A stretch of 64,000 nucleotides of DNA from Hymenobacter mucosus (GTDB lineage Bacteria > Bacteroidota > Bacteroidia > Cytophagales > Hymenobacteraceae). The notes under the pieces were generated by a model. That model did no database searches. It saw only the letters and a program-made list of their open reading frames with translations, and had not been told where the DNA came from. The stretch's first letter is position 1; each line of letters opens with the position of its first letter. The translations under genes and the position numbers were made by a program. The stretch is from positions 186,001 through 250,000 of the forward strand of contig NZ_FZNS01000004.1 of assembly GCF_900188255.1 (NCBI RefSeq), given 5' to 3'. Positions 34,898-44,393 of the stretch are shown one piece after another.

Positions 34898-35446
34898 TTA
34901 TGAGGTAGTAGGCGTAGTGGTGCGTGTAAGTCGGGATAAGATGTAGGTAGAGCCGCGCTGCACAATTACCAGCACCACTACTAGGCCTACTGCCAGCCCA
35001 AATAGCAGCAAGTTCCCCTCGCCGCTACCGGCCCGAAAGGCAAAGTTGAGCCCCGTGGATACGGCCGGCGGGTGCATAGCATCTAGCGCAATCATGAGCA
35101 GGATACTGAGTACCATGGCTAGGGCCGCACTTACGTAACCCGGACCTACCAGGGCGTGCAGCACAAACCCAATACTGGCCGCGCCCAACTGACTGATGGC
35201 GAGCGTGCGGGCACTATTGGTACGGTGGCCGGGGTCGAGGTAAATTAGAAAGGCACTAGAGGCCAGGGAGGCAAACAGCAGGCGCTGGTTGCTCAGCAAC
35301 TCCAGCAACCAAAGCATGAGCAGCACCGTGGCGGTGGGAAGCAAAGCCAACAGTAGCTCACCGCGCCGTCCCAGGCTTCGGCGGCCCGAAGCCGAAGCAG
35401 GGGTATCGGCGAGCGGCTGAGCAGTGGTAGGGGTCGAATTTGGCAT
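34898..35446 (-). CDS. HPP family membrane protein
   Basis: The 182-residue protein has about four to five membrane segments and the family motif MHPPAVSTG. HPP proteins are small integral membrane proteins; plant and cyanobacterial relatives have been linked with nitrite transport in plastids, while bacterial functions are largely untested. Here it is followed 7 bp later by a DUF1622 protein, a pairing that suggests a shared membrane task. The N-terminal 30 residues are polar and rich in Ser, Thr and Arg. No nitrogen-assimilation gene is near, so substrate prediction would be speculation. Confidence 0.88.
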   Translation of the reverse strand: MPNSTPTTAQPLADTPASASGRRSLGRRGELLLALLPTATVLLMLWLLELLSNQRLLFASLASSAFLIYLDPGHRTNSARTLAISQLGAASIGFVLHALVGPGYVSAALAMVLSILLMIALDAMHPPAVSTGLNFAFRAGSGEGNLLLFGLAVGLVVVLVIVQRGSTYILSRLTRTTTPTTS

Positions 35447-35502
35447 TATGACTCCTACGCAGCATCACCCCAGTGGGGTGCACTAAGGCAGTACCAACTT
35501 GG

Positions 35503-35847
35503 CTAGCCGCCTGCCTTTTTGGCTTTGTAGCCTTTCTCAATCAAGACTGCCAGTACTTTGTCTCGAAAGTCGCCTTGGATGATGATTTCGCCGTCTTTAG
35601 CGTTGCCGCCTACGCCACACTTTGTTTTCAGAAGCTTGCCTAGGTCTTGCAGATCAGCGTCCTGACCTACAAAGCCAGTAACAAGCGTGACCTGTTTGCC
35701 GCCGCGGGCTTTTTTGTCCAGCTGCACACGTAGGTTTTGCTGCTGAGGCGGCAGCGTAGCAGCAGTTTCTTCGCCCGTGTGCTGGTACTCAAAATCGGGG
35801 TTGGTGGAGTACACCACGCCTTCCCGGCGTTTTTTATCGGCTTTCAT
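35503..35847 (-). CDS. SUI1/YciH family translation initiation factor-like protein
   Basis: From the ATG at 35847 ([20 protein letters not shown]) the protein has 114 residues. The C-terminal 75 residues are the SUI1/eIF1 fold ([60 protein letters not shown]). Bacterial YciH relatives bind the 30S subunit and influence start-site selection in vitro, but most bacteria do without them. It is a short single gene between the HPP gene and the lipid kinase on the same strand. The upstream in-frame ATG at 35913 would add residues outside the fold and is not favoured. Confidence 0.93.
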   Translation of the reverse strand: MKADKKRREGVVYSTNPDFEYQHTGEETAATLPPQQQNLRVQLDKKARGGKQVTLVTGFVGQDADLQDLGKLLKTKCGVGGNAKDGEIIIQGDFRDKVLAVLIEKGYKAKKAGG

Positions 35848-35956
35848 GCGAGTAAGTTGTAAGCTTGTGAGCAAGGCGCGTTGGGTAGGGGGCCAGTATT
35901 CACCCATCACCACCCAGGACGCTCAATGCGCACACTGCACAGTGTTGTTGTTTGCG

Positions 35957-36826
35957 TCAGTTGGCTACTTCCAGCGCCAATGGCGTTAGTTCTACTTCAA
36001 AACGAGTGGCGTCGGTTACGTAGTCGCCATCCACGTGGAAACCCAACGGGGCTGCTGACTGCACCAGAATGTGGCGGCTGGTATGATATACGGCTGCCCC
36101 TGAAGTAGCCAACGTCCCGAGGGCGAGGCCTACACCAACCCGCAGGGCCCGCGTGAAAGGTAGTTGATCAATCAGGCATACGTCCAGCAGCCCATCCTGA
36201 ATATTAGCCTGCGGAGCAATGTAGGCGTTATTGCCATACTGGGCAGCATTGGCAAAAGCCAGCACGTAGCAGTGGGTATCCAGTAGCTGCTCCCCATTTA
36301 AGGTTATTTGCACTGGCGTAGGGCGGTAGCGGCGGTACTCGCGCAAGGATATTTTCACGTACGTTTTCAGTCCTCGCGTGCCCGCCTGGGCAAACATCTT
36401 GCTTACGTGCGCATCAAACCCCAGCCCCGCGGTGCAGAAGAACGGCCGACCGTTGATGCGTCCGACATCAATGCGCTGAAACGTGGGGGCGCAAGCCCGA
36501 GCCACTGCGCCCGGCAAGTCTAGGGGTAGTCGTAAGTGGCGGGCTAAGCCATTGCCCGAGCCACGCGGCACAATTCCTAACGCTGCCTCGGTGCCCAGCA
36601 GGCCGCGTGCTACCTCATTCACAGTGCCATCGCCACCCACGGCCACCACTACCCGGAAGCCTTGCTGCGCCGCCTGCCAAGCCAGCGCTTCGGCGTGGCC
36701 AGCGTGCTGCGTAAGTCGGACCTCGAACGTGGCACCGGCGGCCGTCGCGTAGCGCGTCAGCAGGGCTGGCACGTCTTGGGTGCGATTAGTACCGGAAGTG
36801 GGGTTCAGAATAAAACAAATGCGCAC
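35957..36826 (-). CDS. Diacylglycerol kinase-family lipid kinase (YegS-like)
   Basis: The 289-residue protein starts with GTG at 36826 and has the DAGK catalytic pattern: CFILNPTSGTNRTQDVP, the nucleotide-binding VVVAVGGDGTVNEVARGL, and IVPRGSGNGLARHLRLPLDL. The C-terminal half has the beta-sandwich domain with GRINGRPFFCTAGLGFDAHV. Relatives phosphorylate phosphatidylglycerol, diacylglycerol or sphingoid bases. Since many Bacteroidota make sphingolipids, a long-chain-base kinase is possible, but this cannot be told from sequence. The gene lies downstream of gap, separated by a strong terminator. Confidence 0.93.
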   Translation of the reverse strand: MRICFILNPTSGTNRTQDVPALLTRYATAAGATFEVRLTQHAGHAEALAWQAAQQGFRVVVAVGGDGTVNEVARGLLGTEAALGIVPRGSGNGLARHLRLPLDLPGAVARACAPTFQRIDVGRINGRPFFCTAGLGFDAHVSKMFAQAGTRGLKTYVKISLREYRRYRPTPVQITLNGEQLLDTHCYVLAFANAAQYGNNAYIAPQANIQDGLLDVCLIDQLPFTRALRVGVGLALGTLATSGAAVYHTSRHILVQSAAPLGFHVDGDYVTDATRFEVELTPLALEVAN

Positions 36827-36898
36827 GAGCGGTGACGTATGGTATCAAGGGAAATAGCGGGCGTCAAAGATAGCGCGTACCGGGTATGCCGCCCTAAA

Positions 36899-36936
36899 AA
36901 AGACCGCCTGCCTGGTTTCCCAGGCAGGCGGTCTTT
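36899..36936 (-). terminator. Intrinsic terminator of gap
   Basis: A 17-bp perfect stem (36899-36915 with 36920-36936, core GACCGCCTGCCTGG) is followed on the minus strand by a T-run. It lies 20 bp after the gap stop. Confidence 0.85.
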
Positions 36937-36956
36937 AAGTCAGAAAGCCAGAAAGC

Positions 36957-38036
<1,080 letters not shown>

Positions 38037-38149
38037 CTAACATCGCCAAATAAGATAGCCATACGAAATCCAGGCGTTGGGGTAGAATTTTTTTTCGCCT
38101 GACAATCAGCCTCTTTTTTCGTCTTCGCAGGTTTTTTACCACCACCCTC

Positions 38150-38179
38150 TTGCGCTGAATCTATCGGGCTGTATCTTTG
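38150..38179 (+). promoter_or_regulatory. Bacteroidota-type promoter of the first tRNA-Glu
   Basis: TTG at 38150-38152 and TATCTTTG at 38172-38179 are separated by exactly 19 bp, a perfect match to TTG-N19-TAnnTTTG. The tRNA begins 32 bp after the -7 element. The same promoter stands before the second tRNA-Glu. Confidence 0.9.
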
Positions 38180-38211
38180 CACCATCAAAACGAAACAAGG
38201 CCGCTTAATCT

Positions 38212-38283
38212 GGTCCGTTCGTCTAGGGGTTAGGACAGTAGATTTTCATTCTACCAACAGGGGTTCGATTCCCCTACGGACTA
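38212..38283 (+). tRNA. tRNA-Glu (TTC), copy 1
   Basis: The 72-nt sequence folds as a cloverleaf: acceptor GGTCCGT with ACGGACT, D-arm GTCTAGGGGTTAGGAC, anticodon stem-loop GTAGATTTTCATTCTAC with anticodon TTC, and T-arm CAGGGGTTCGATTCCCCT. The CCA end is not encoded. It is identical in its body to the copy at 47167-47238. Confidence 0.95.
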
Positions 38284-38297
38284 CACGCCTCGTTTTG

Positions 38298-38333
38298 AAA
38301 AAAGGCCTCTGCATTACTGCAGAGGCCTTTTTT
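38298..38333 (+). terminator. Intrinsic terminator of the first tRNA-Glu
   Basis: A 16-bp perfect stem (38298-38313 with 38318-38333, core GGCCTCTGCA) with a 4-nt loop carries A- and T-runs at its ends and lies 14 bp after the tRNA. Confidence 0.88.
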
Positions 38334-38431
38334 ATTACCTATTTCTTCTGAGCCAAGCCAGCTGCGCCGTGCTTAGTAGCGGCCCCATTAAAGACCTATG
38401 GCGGTTTTTCTGACCCGAGGTAGGGCTAGTT

Positions 38432-38475
38432 ACCGGTGCCGCTACAATAGTGCTTTCAATCGTAGCGGCACCGGT
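38432..38475 (-). repeat. 14-bp inverted repeat after the GH2 gene
   Basis: ACCGGTGCCGCTAC at 38432-38445 pairs perfectly with 38462-38475 over a 16-nt loop, starting 5 bp beyond the GH2 stop on the minus strand. No U-tract follows directly, so it is a terminator-like hairpin of uncertain action. Confidence 0.6.
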
Positions 38476-38480
38476 TAGCC

Positions 38481-40976
38481 TTATTTAGCGGCGTTTTTCT
38501 CGGTAATGAGACGTAACGTAGCGGGCTTTACTCCTTTGCCCGTTACTTTCAACTCCAGCGGGCCAGCCTTATCCGAGGCCTGCACAGTAGCTACCAATTG
38601 GCCGTGGAAGGCGTGCATCCGGGGCTGATGAAACAGCTCCAGACTGGTTGCGTCGCCGTTGGCTACGGCCCTGAAGCGGCCCGCACCAGTTACTTTAAAC
38701 GCTAGTTCGTTGGTAGCATCGGGGCACAAGTTGCCTTGGGCGTCCTCCACCCGAGCCGTTACGTAAGCTAGGTCCTGCCCGTCGGCAGCTAAGTGGGTCT
38801 GATCAGCAACCAGCTTGATGTGGTGGGGCTTGCCCGCAGTGCGCACCTCTTCCTCCGCCACGGCCTTACCCTGCGCATCGTAGGCTACTACCTTAATGCT
38901 GCCCGGCTGGTACTTCACCTCGTTCCACATAAGGCGGTACTGAGTTTGAGGCTTGTCAGAGGGCCCTTTGGTCTTACGGCCCTGGCTTACACCATTTACG
39001 AACAGCTCAGCCGAGGGGTAGTTGGTGTAGCAAAACACAGGGGTCGTTTGTCCCTCACGGCCAGGCCAAGTCCAATGGGGCAGCAGGTGCAAGGTGGGTG
39101 CGGCGGTATTCCACCGGGCTCGGTAGAGATAGTACCGATCTTTGGGTAGGCCGGCGAGGTCCATAATACCGAAGTAAGAACTGTGCGAGGGCCACACTTC
39201 ATCGTAGGGAGTCGGCTCGCCCAAGTAATCGAAGCCTGTCCATACAAACTCGCCCAATACGTAGGGCAGCGCATCCTGCTTCACAAATTCCTCGTCAGGC
39301 GTCTGCGACCACACGCAGGCCTCCAAATCGTAGGACGATGACTGGTTATCGGGGTATTTCTTTTGTTTAGCTAGCTCTACCGGAAACTTGTACACCCCGC
39401 GGCTGCTCACGGTAGAAGCCGTTTCGGAGCCGAGCAAGAACCCTTGAGGCAGTTTATCGTTGGCTTCCTCGTAGCGGTGAGGTTTGTAGTTGAAGCCAGC
39501 AATATCGAGTACAGAAGCGAAGTTGTTCTTAATGGCCGCATCAATCTGGTCCATGCCGGCCGTTACGGGGCGCGAAGGGTCCTCACGGTGCACAATATCC
39601 TGGAGGCGCTTGGCAATTTTGCCGCCGCCGGGTGCGCCCTGGTCGGGAACTTCGTTGCCGATGCTCCACATAATTACGCTCGGGTGGTTTCGGTCGCGGT
39701 GCACCATGTTCACGAGGTCCTTCTCCGACCACTGATCAAAGTACTGGCTGTAGCCATTTTTTACCTTGGGTGTCTTCCATTCGTCAAACGATTCTACCAT
39801 GAGCATGAAGCCCATTTCGTCGCAGAGAGTGACTAGCTCTGGGGCTGGCATGTTGTGAGTAGTGCGAATGGCATCGCAGCCCATGTCCTTCAGAAGGACT
39901 AGCTGACGGCGTAGGGCAGCCGTATTTACAGCAGCGCCTAAGGGGCCCAAGTCGTGGTGATTACATACACCCTTAAACTTGCGCACCTGCCCGTTCAGCG
40001 AAAAGCCTTTGCCAGCTTCAAATTTGAATGAGCGAATACCAAAGGGCGTGCGGTACTCGTCTTTCAACTCATTGCCGGCGTACAGCTTAGAGGTGGCCGA
40101 ATACAGCACGGGCGTTTCCGGCGACCAGAGCTGGGGAGTTTTCACCACCAAGTTTTGCTCGAACTCCTGGCCGTCGGTGGCCGTGAGGGTGGTGCTGGTA
40201 GTGGCTACCACCTGCCCCGCAGCATCCCGAATTTCGGTTTCAAGGCGCAGGGGCTGGAAGGTATTGCCGGGCGTAGCTACTTGCGTGCGCAGCTTCACCT
40301 TGGCAAAGTTGGCGTTGATTTCGGGGGTAGTGAGGTAGGTACCCCACACCGGAATGTGTACGTCGTCGGTGACCAGCAGGTGCACATTGCGGTACAGCCC
40401 GGCACCAGGGTACCAGCGCGAGGCTTCAGCTTGGTTGCGCAGACGAACTGCTAGTACATTGTTGCCACCCGCTTGCAGGGCATCGGTAATGTCGCAGGAG
40501 AAGGAGTTATAGCCGTAAGCCCAGGCGCCTACTTCCTTGCCGTTCACAAATACGTGGGCGTCGCTCATGGCACCATCGAACAGTAGCACTGCCCGCTTGC
40601 CCGGCCCGAAGTCCGGCACGTCTAGCTGGCGGCGGTACCAGCCGGTGCCAATAAACGGCAAGCCCCCCGTGCGGCCCGATTTGGGGGTAGCTTTCTGCTC
40701 CTGGTTTTGCTCAATCTTCACCGTTTGCAGATCGTTGTTGCCATCAAAGGGACCATAAATGGCCCAGTCGTGGGGTACCTGCACTGTTTGCCAAGAGGCA
40801 TCTTTGTAGGTGGGCTGGGCCGCATTGGGCACATCTCCCTTGGTAAATTTCCAGTTGGTGGTAAGCAGATATTCCCGGCGGGCCTGAGCCACAGCCGACT
40901 GGTACAAGGAGCCACTAAGAGTGAGGGCCGCGACAATAGGTAGAGCGCGGCAACGGTAGAAGGAAGAACTGAACAT
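38481..40976 (-). CDS. GH2 beta-galactosidase-like secreted glycoside hydrolase
   Basis: The 831-residue protein has a signal peptide (to about residue 30) and the GH2 layout: sugar-binding jelly roll (TNWKFTKGDVPNAAQ; GTGWYRRQLDVP), immunoglobulin-like domain, TIM barrel with the acid/base in MWSIGNEVP and nucleophile in FLLGSETAST, then a DUF4982 domain (VFCYTNYPSAELFVNGVSQG) and a further beta-sandwich. DUF4982 tails are typical of Bacteroidota beta-galactosidases. It should release terminal beta-galactose, or possibly beta-glucuronate, from glycans in the periplasm. No SusC/SusD pair is adjacent; it is a single gene divergent from otsAB. The 297 bp between the two genes hold no clear feature. 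Confidence 0.93.
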   Translation of the reverse strand: MFSSSFYRCRALPIVAALTLSGSLYQSAVAQARREYLLTTNWKFTKGDVPNAAQPTYKDASWQTVQVPHDWAIYGPFDGNNDLQTVKIEQNQEQKATPKSGRTGGLPFIGTGWYRRQLDVPDFGPGKRAVLLFDGAMSDAHVFVNGKEVGAWAYGYNSFSCDITDALQAGGNNVLAVRLRNQAEASRWYPGAGLYRNVHLLVTDDVHIPVWGTYLTTPEINANFAKVKLRTQVATPGNTFQPLRLETEIRDAAGQVVATTSTTLTATDGQEFEQNLVVKTPQLWSPETPVLYSATSKLYAGNELKDEYRTPFGIRSFKFEAGKGFSLNGQVRKFKGVCNHHDLGPLGAAVNTAALRRQLVLLKDMGCDAIRTTHNMPAPELVTLCDEMGFMLMVESFDEWKTPKVKNGYSQYFDQWSEKDLVNMVHRDRNHPSVIMWSIGNEVPDQGAPGGGKIAKRLQDIVHREDPSRPVTAGMDQIDAAIKNNFASVLDIAGFNYKPHRYEEANDKLPQGFLLGSETASTVSSRGVYKFPVELAKQKKYPDNQSSSYDLEACVWSQTPDEEFVKQDALPYVLGEFVWTGFDYLGEPTPYDEVWPSHSSYFGIMDLAGLPKDRYYLYRARWNTAAPTLHLLPHWTWPGREGQTTPVFCYTNYPSAELFVNGVSQGRKTKGPSDKPQTQYRLMWNEVKYQPGSIKVVAYDAQGKAVAEEEVRTAGKPHHIKLVADQTHLAADGQDLAYVTARVEDAQGNLCPDATNELAFKVTGAGRFRAVANGDATSLELFHQPRMHAFHGQLVATVQASDKAGPLELKVTGKGVKPATLRLITEKNAAK

Positions 40977-41273
40977 TCAGAAAGGAAACGAAAACAGGAA
41001 AGGCACTAGAATGCAGTAAGTATAAGGAGCCGGCGCGAACTTCCGGTTGCTTGGGCTGCGTCACTGTGCTCGGCTGGGTTCCTTGTCGGCGGTAACTCCA
41101 CCTGTTTAAGGTGAGCCCAAGATCAACAGTATCAAATCAGGAGCATTTCTGCGCTGGAGATGAGAAGGCCAAACCTAAGCTGTGCGCGCACGTGAGAAAA
41201 AAGGAGGTAAAAAAATAACGGCTAAACGCCTCCTTCTGCCGTAAGCCTATAAGTTCACCATCCAAACAGGCTC

Positions 41274-43451
41274 ATGTCCCGAACGATTATTGTCTCAAAC
41301 CGACTACCCACCAAAGTTCTACGCACCGAAGAAAGTCTCACGTTTCAACCCAGCGAAGGCGGGTTAGCGACGGGGTTGGGCTCTATCTACCGGGAGAAGG
41401 GCAATGTTTGGGTAGGCTGGCCAGGGCTGTTCGTGGAGGATCCGGCAGAAGAGCAGCACATTACCGAGCAGCTCCAGCAGGACAGTATGGCGCCGGTGTT
41501 TCTGACGGAAGCAGAAATCCGCGACTTCTACGAAGGCTTCAGCAACTCCACACTCTGGCCCACCTTTCACTACTTCAGCCAGTACGCCACCTACGAGCAG
41601 GCCCACTGGGAGGCCTACGTGGCCGTCAACGAGAAATTCTGCCAGGCCGTGCTGGCGCTGGCCGGCCCCGACGACACCATCTGGGTGCACGACTACCAGC
41701 TGCTGCTGCTGCCCGAAATGCTGCGCCGCGCCCGCCCCGAGTGCACCATTGGCTTCTTCCTGCACATTCCCTTCCCGTCTTACGAGATGATCCGGGTGCT
41801 ACCCTGGCGGGCAGAACTGTTGCAAGGTATGCTGGGTGCCGACCTCATCGGTTTCCACACCTTTGGTTACATGCGCCACTTCCTGAGCGCCGTGTCGCAG
41901 TTGCTAGGCTACTCTTCCCAGAATGGGCAGATTGAAACTCCCAGCCGCACCGTGCTCGTGGACGCCTTCCCTATGGGCATCGACTACCAGCGCTACGAAA
42001 CGACGGCAGCCTCAGCGGAAGCCAAGCGCCACGAAGCTGAGTATCGTGAGGCCCTGCGCGAGGTACGCGTCATCCTCTCCATCGACCGGCTTGACTATAC
42101 TAAAGGCATTGCCCAGCGTCTGCGCGCCTTTGAAGTACTGCTACAGCGCTACCCTGAGTGGCGCGAACAGGTAAGCTTGATTATGCTGGTAGTACCTTCC
42201 CGCGACCAAGTGGCCCAGTACGCTGCCTTGAAGGAAGAAATTGATGAACTGGTAGGGCGCATCAACTCCCAGTATCGCACCATTACCTGGAACCCCATTC
42301 ACTATTTCTACCGCTCTTTCCCCTTGGAAGAGCTTTCCTCGTTGTACCGCTTGGCTGAAGTGGCTCTGGTAACGCCTATGCGCGACGGGATGAACCTAGT
42401 AGCCAAGGAGTTTATTGCCAGCAAGGCAGACCAGCGCGGGGTGCTGATCTTAAGCGAACGAGCCGGTGCTGCCCGGGAGCTATCCGATGCCATCATCATT
42501 AACCCTACCGATACCAACCAGCTAGCTGAGGCGATGCACGAGGCTCTAGTGATGCCGGAGGAGGAGCAGGTACAACGCATGGCCGCCCTGCAGTCGTTGG
42601 TGCGCCAATACAACGTGTTTGCCTGGACCAAACTGTTCATGGACCGCCTGCAGTATAGCAAGATCAAGCAGCTTACGCTGGCTACCGAAACCCTGAGCAC
42701 GGCTCCTCTCATGCAGCTACGCGAGGAGTTTGAAGCGGCCGAGTCGCGCCTGCTGTTGCTTGACTACGATGGTACGCTGGCACCCTTTAATCCGCTTCCC
42801 CAGCGCGCACAGCCTGATGCGGAGTTGTTGCTCCTGTTACAGTCATTGACGGCTAACCCACGCAACCGAGTGGTCATCATTAGCGGGCGCGACCGGGGAA
42901 CCCTGCAAAAATGGCTGGGACACCTGCCCGTAGACTTCATTGCGGAACACGGAGTATGGCTGCGCGCTGCCGGTGACGACTGGAGCCTATTTCAGGCCTT
43001 GAACAACAACTGGAAGCAGGACATACGCCCAATTTTGGAGATGTACGTGGCTCGTACGGCCGGCTCTTTCATCGAAGACAAGGAGTATTCCCTGGTATGG
43101 CACTACCGCCGCGCCGACGTGGAACTGGGCGCCGTCCGGGCCCGCGACTTGCTTAGCCACCTCACCTTTATGACGTCTAATACCGATTTGCAGGTGTTGG
43201 AGGGCAACAAGGTAATTGAGATTAAAACGGCTGGTATCAACAAAGGCACTGCCGCCGCCCGCTGGGTAAGCCAGTACAACCCCGACTTCATCCTAGCCCT
43301 CGGCGACGACCGTACCGATGAGGACACCTTCCGAGCTATGCCAGCAGAGGCATATACGGTGAAGGTGGGTAGCTCACCCCGCTCCCAGGCCCGCTACCAC
43401 TTAGCCTCTACCCAAGAGGTGCGGCGCCTGCTCAGAAGTCTGCTGACGTAA
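41274..43451 (+). CDS. otsAB: Bifunctional trehalose-6-phosphate synthase / phosphatase
   Basis: The 725-residue protein joins an OtsA-type glycosyltransferase (about residues 1-465) and an OtsB-type phosphatase (about 485-725). The first has IIVSNRLPTK, GGLATGL, VHDYQLLLLPEML and MRDGMNLVAKEF; the second has the HAD motif DYDGTLAP with D497 and D499 and GDDRTDEDTF. Together they convert UDP-glucose and glucose-6-phosphate to trehalose. Such fusions are frequent in Bacteroidota. Trehalose is an osmo- and desiccation protectant. Convergent neighbours downstream include a GH15 enzyme. The symbol marks the fusion. The gene ends at an intrinsic terminator. Confidence 0.96.
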   Translation: MSRTIIVSNRLPTKVLRTEESLTFQPSEGGLATGLGSIYREKGNVWVGWPGLFVEDPAEEQHITEQLQQDSMAPVFLTEAEIRDFYEGFSNSTLWPTFHYFSQYATYEQAHWEAYVAVNEKFCQAVLALAGPDDTIWVHDYQLLLLPEMLRRARPECTIGFFLHIPFPSYEMIRVLPWRAELLQGMLGADLIGFHTFGYMRHFLSAVSQLLGYSSQNGQIETPSRTVLVDAFPMGIDYQRYETTAASAEAKRHEAEYREALREVRVILSIDRLDYTKGIAQRLRAFEVLLQRYPEWREQVSLIMLVVPSRDQVAQYAALKEEIDELVGRINSQYRTITWNPIHYFYRSFPLEELSSLYRLAEVALVTPMRDGMNLVAKEFIASKADQRGVLILSERAGAARELSDAIIINPTDTNQLAEAMHEALVMPEEEQVQRMAALQSLVRQYNVFAWTKLFMDRLQYSKIKQLTLATETLSTAPLMQLREEFEAAESRLLLLDYDGTLAPFNPLPQRAQPDAELLLLLQSLTANPRNRVVIISGRDRGTLQKWLGHLPVDFIAEHGVWLRAAGDDWSLFQALNNNWKQDIRPILEMYVARTAGSFIEDKEYSLVWHYRRADVELGAVRARDLLSHLTFMTSNTDLQVLEGNKVIEIKTAGINKGTAAARWVSQYNPDFILALGDDRTDEDTFRAMPAEAYTVKVGSSPRSQARYHLASTQEVRRLLRSLLT

Positions 43452-43484
43452 CCCTGCTACTCGCTTTTACTGCGCTACTTTCAC

Positions 43485-43514
43485 AAGCCACTACCTTCTT
43501 CTAGGTAGTGGCTT
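43485..43514 (+). terminator. Intrinsic terminator of the trehalose synthase gene
   Basis: AAGCCACTACCT (43485-43496) pairs with AGGTAGTGGCTT (43503-43514) over a 6-nt loop and is followed by TGTTTTGC. Confidence 0.8.
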
Positions 43515-43543
43515 TGTTTTGCTGAGCTACGCGCGCCCCCGGC

Positions 43544-43572
43544 TTGCCTACCCGAGTATTGCCGTACTTTCG
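43544..43572 (+). promoter_or_regulatory. Candidate promoter of the YgjP-like gene
   Basis: TTG at 43544-43546 and TACTTTCG at 43565-43572 are 18 bp apart, close to TTG-N19-TAnnTTTG, and lie 25 bp before the ATG at 43598. Confidence 0.5.
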
Positions 43573-43597
43573 TGGCTTTCAAGAGTGAGTAGTACGC

Positions 43598-44320
43598 ATG
43601 CCCCATCTTCAAATTGACGACTTGCAGGTAGAAGTCGTACGTAAGAATATACGGACCCTGCGCCTGAGTGTGCACATGCCCGACGGCCGAGTGCGCGTAA
43701 CCGCACCATTCCGCACTTCTGATGCCACGGTGCGGGAGTTGGTATTAGCCCGTCAGGCCTGGATTCATAAGCACCAAGCTACGTTTGCCGCGCGCGAGCA
43801 GCTACCACTTCTCACGTACGTAACAGGCGAGATGCACCTGTACCAGGGCACGCCCCATACATTGCGTGTGCATCCTACCACCAGCCCAGCCAAGGTAGTA
43901 CTTCAAGAGCCTGGCTACCTTGACTTACATGCCCCTCTTACGAGCACAACAGCCCAGCGGGCCCAGGCCCTGGCCCATTGGTACCGCCAGCGCCTGCGTG
44001 AGCAGCTACCCGCACTGCTAGAGAAATGGCAACCTGTAGTGGGGGTGCAAGCCAACGCTTGGGCTATCAAACAAATGAAGACGCGCTGGGGCACCTGCAA
44101 CATCCAGGCCCGGCGTATTTGGCTGAACCTAGAACTAATCAAGCGGCCTCTACCCTGCCTGGAATACGTGGTGGTGCACGAACTGACCCACCTGCACGAA
44201 CGCTACCATAACGCCCACTTTTGGGGCCTTATGGACCGGTTCATGCCCGATTGGCGCCAGCACAAAGCCGAACTAAATCGGGTGTACCTGGGCTCGGCAC
44301 CCGGCCCAGATGCGTGCTAA
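43598..44320 (+). CDS. YgjP-like (DUF45) zinc metalloprotein
   Basis: The 240-residue protein has the zincin motif HELTHLHE followed by a third histidine (YHNAHFWGLM), preceded by KQMKTRWGTCN and INLELIKRP-like sequence (IWLNLELIKRPLPCLEYVVV). This is the YgjP/DUF45 (SprT-related) family. One family member from E. coli was reported as a UTP pyrophosphatase, but most are uncharacterised, so peptidase activity is only implied by the zinc motif. It should be cytoplasmic. The gene has its own promoter-like sequence and ends in a 21-bp hairpin shared with the convergent GH15 gene. Confidence 0.92.
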   Translation: MPHLQIDDLQVEVVRKNIRTLRLSVHMPDGRVRVTAPFRTSDATVRELVLARQAWIHKHQATFAAREQLPLLTYVTGEMHLYQGTPHTLRVHPTTSPAKVVLQEPGYLDLHAPLTSTTAQRAQALAHWYRQRLREQLPALLEKWQPVVGVQANAWAIKQMKTRWGTCNIQARRIWLNLELIKRPLPCLEYVVVHELTHLHERYHNAHFWGLMDRFMPDWRQHKAELNRVYLGSAPGPDAC

Positions 44321-44324
44321 CCGG

Positions 44325-44381
44325 TCAGCAACCACAAAGCCCCGGCACTGCTGTTCAGCACCGGGGCTTTGTGGTTGCTGA
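44325..44381. terminator. 21-bp perfect hairpin between convergent genes
   Basis: Positions 44325-44345 and 44361-44381 pair perfectly over a 15-nt loop (core ACAAAGCCCCGG). It begins 4 bp after the YgjP-like stop and ends 12 bp before the GH15 stop, so it may end both transcripts, although U-tracts are weak. Confidence 0.75.
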
Positions 44382-44393
44382 TCAATTCGCTAC

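Noticed and set aside
41408..41935. 175-codon frame inside the trehalose synthase gene
   Set aside because: Alternative frame of otsAB with Arg/Ala/His-rich translation, typical of GC-rich shadow frames.
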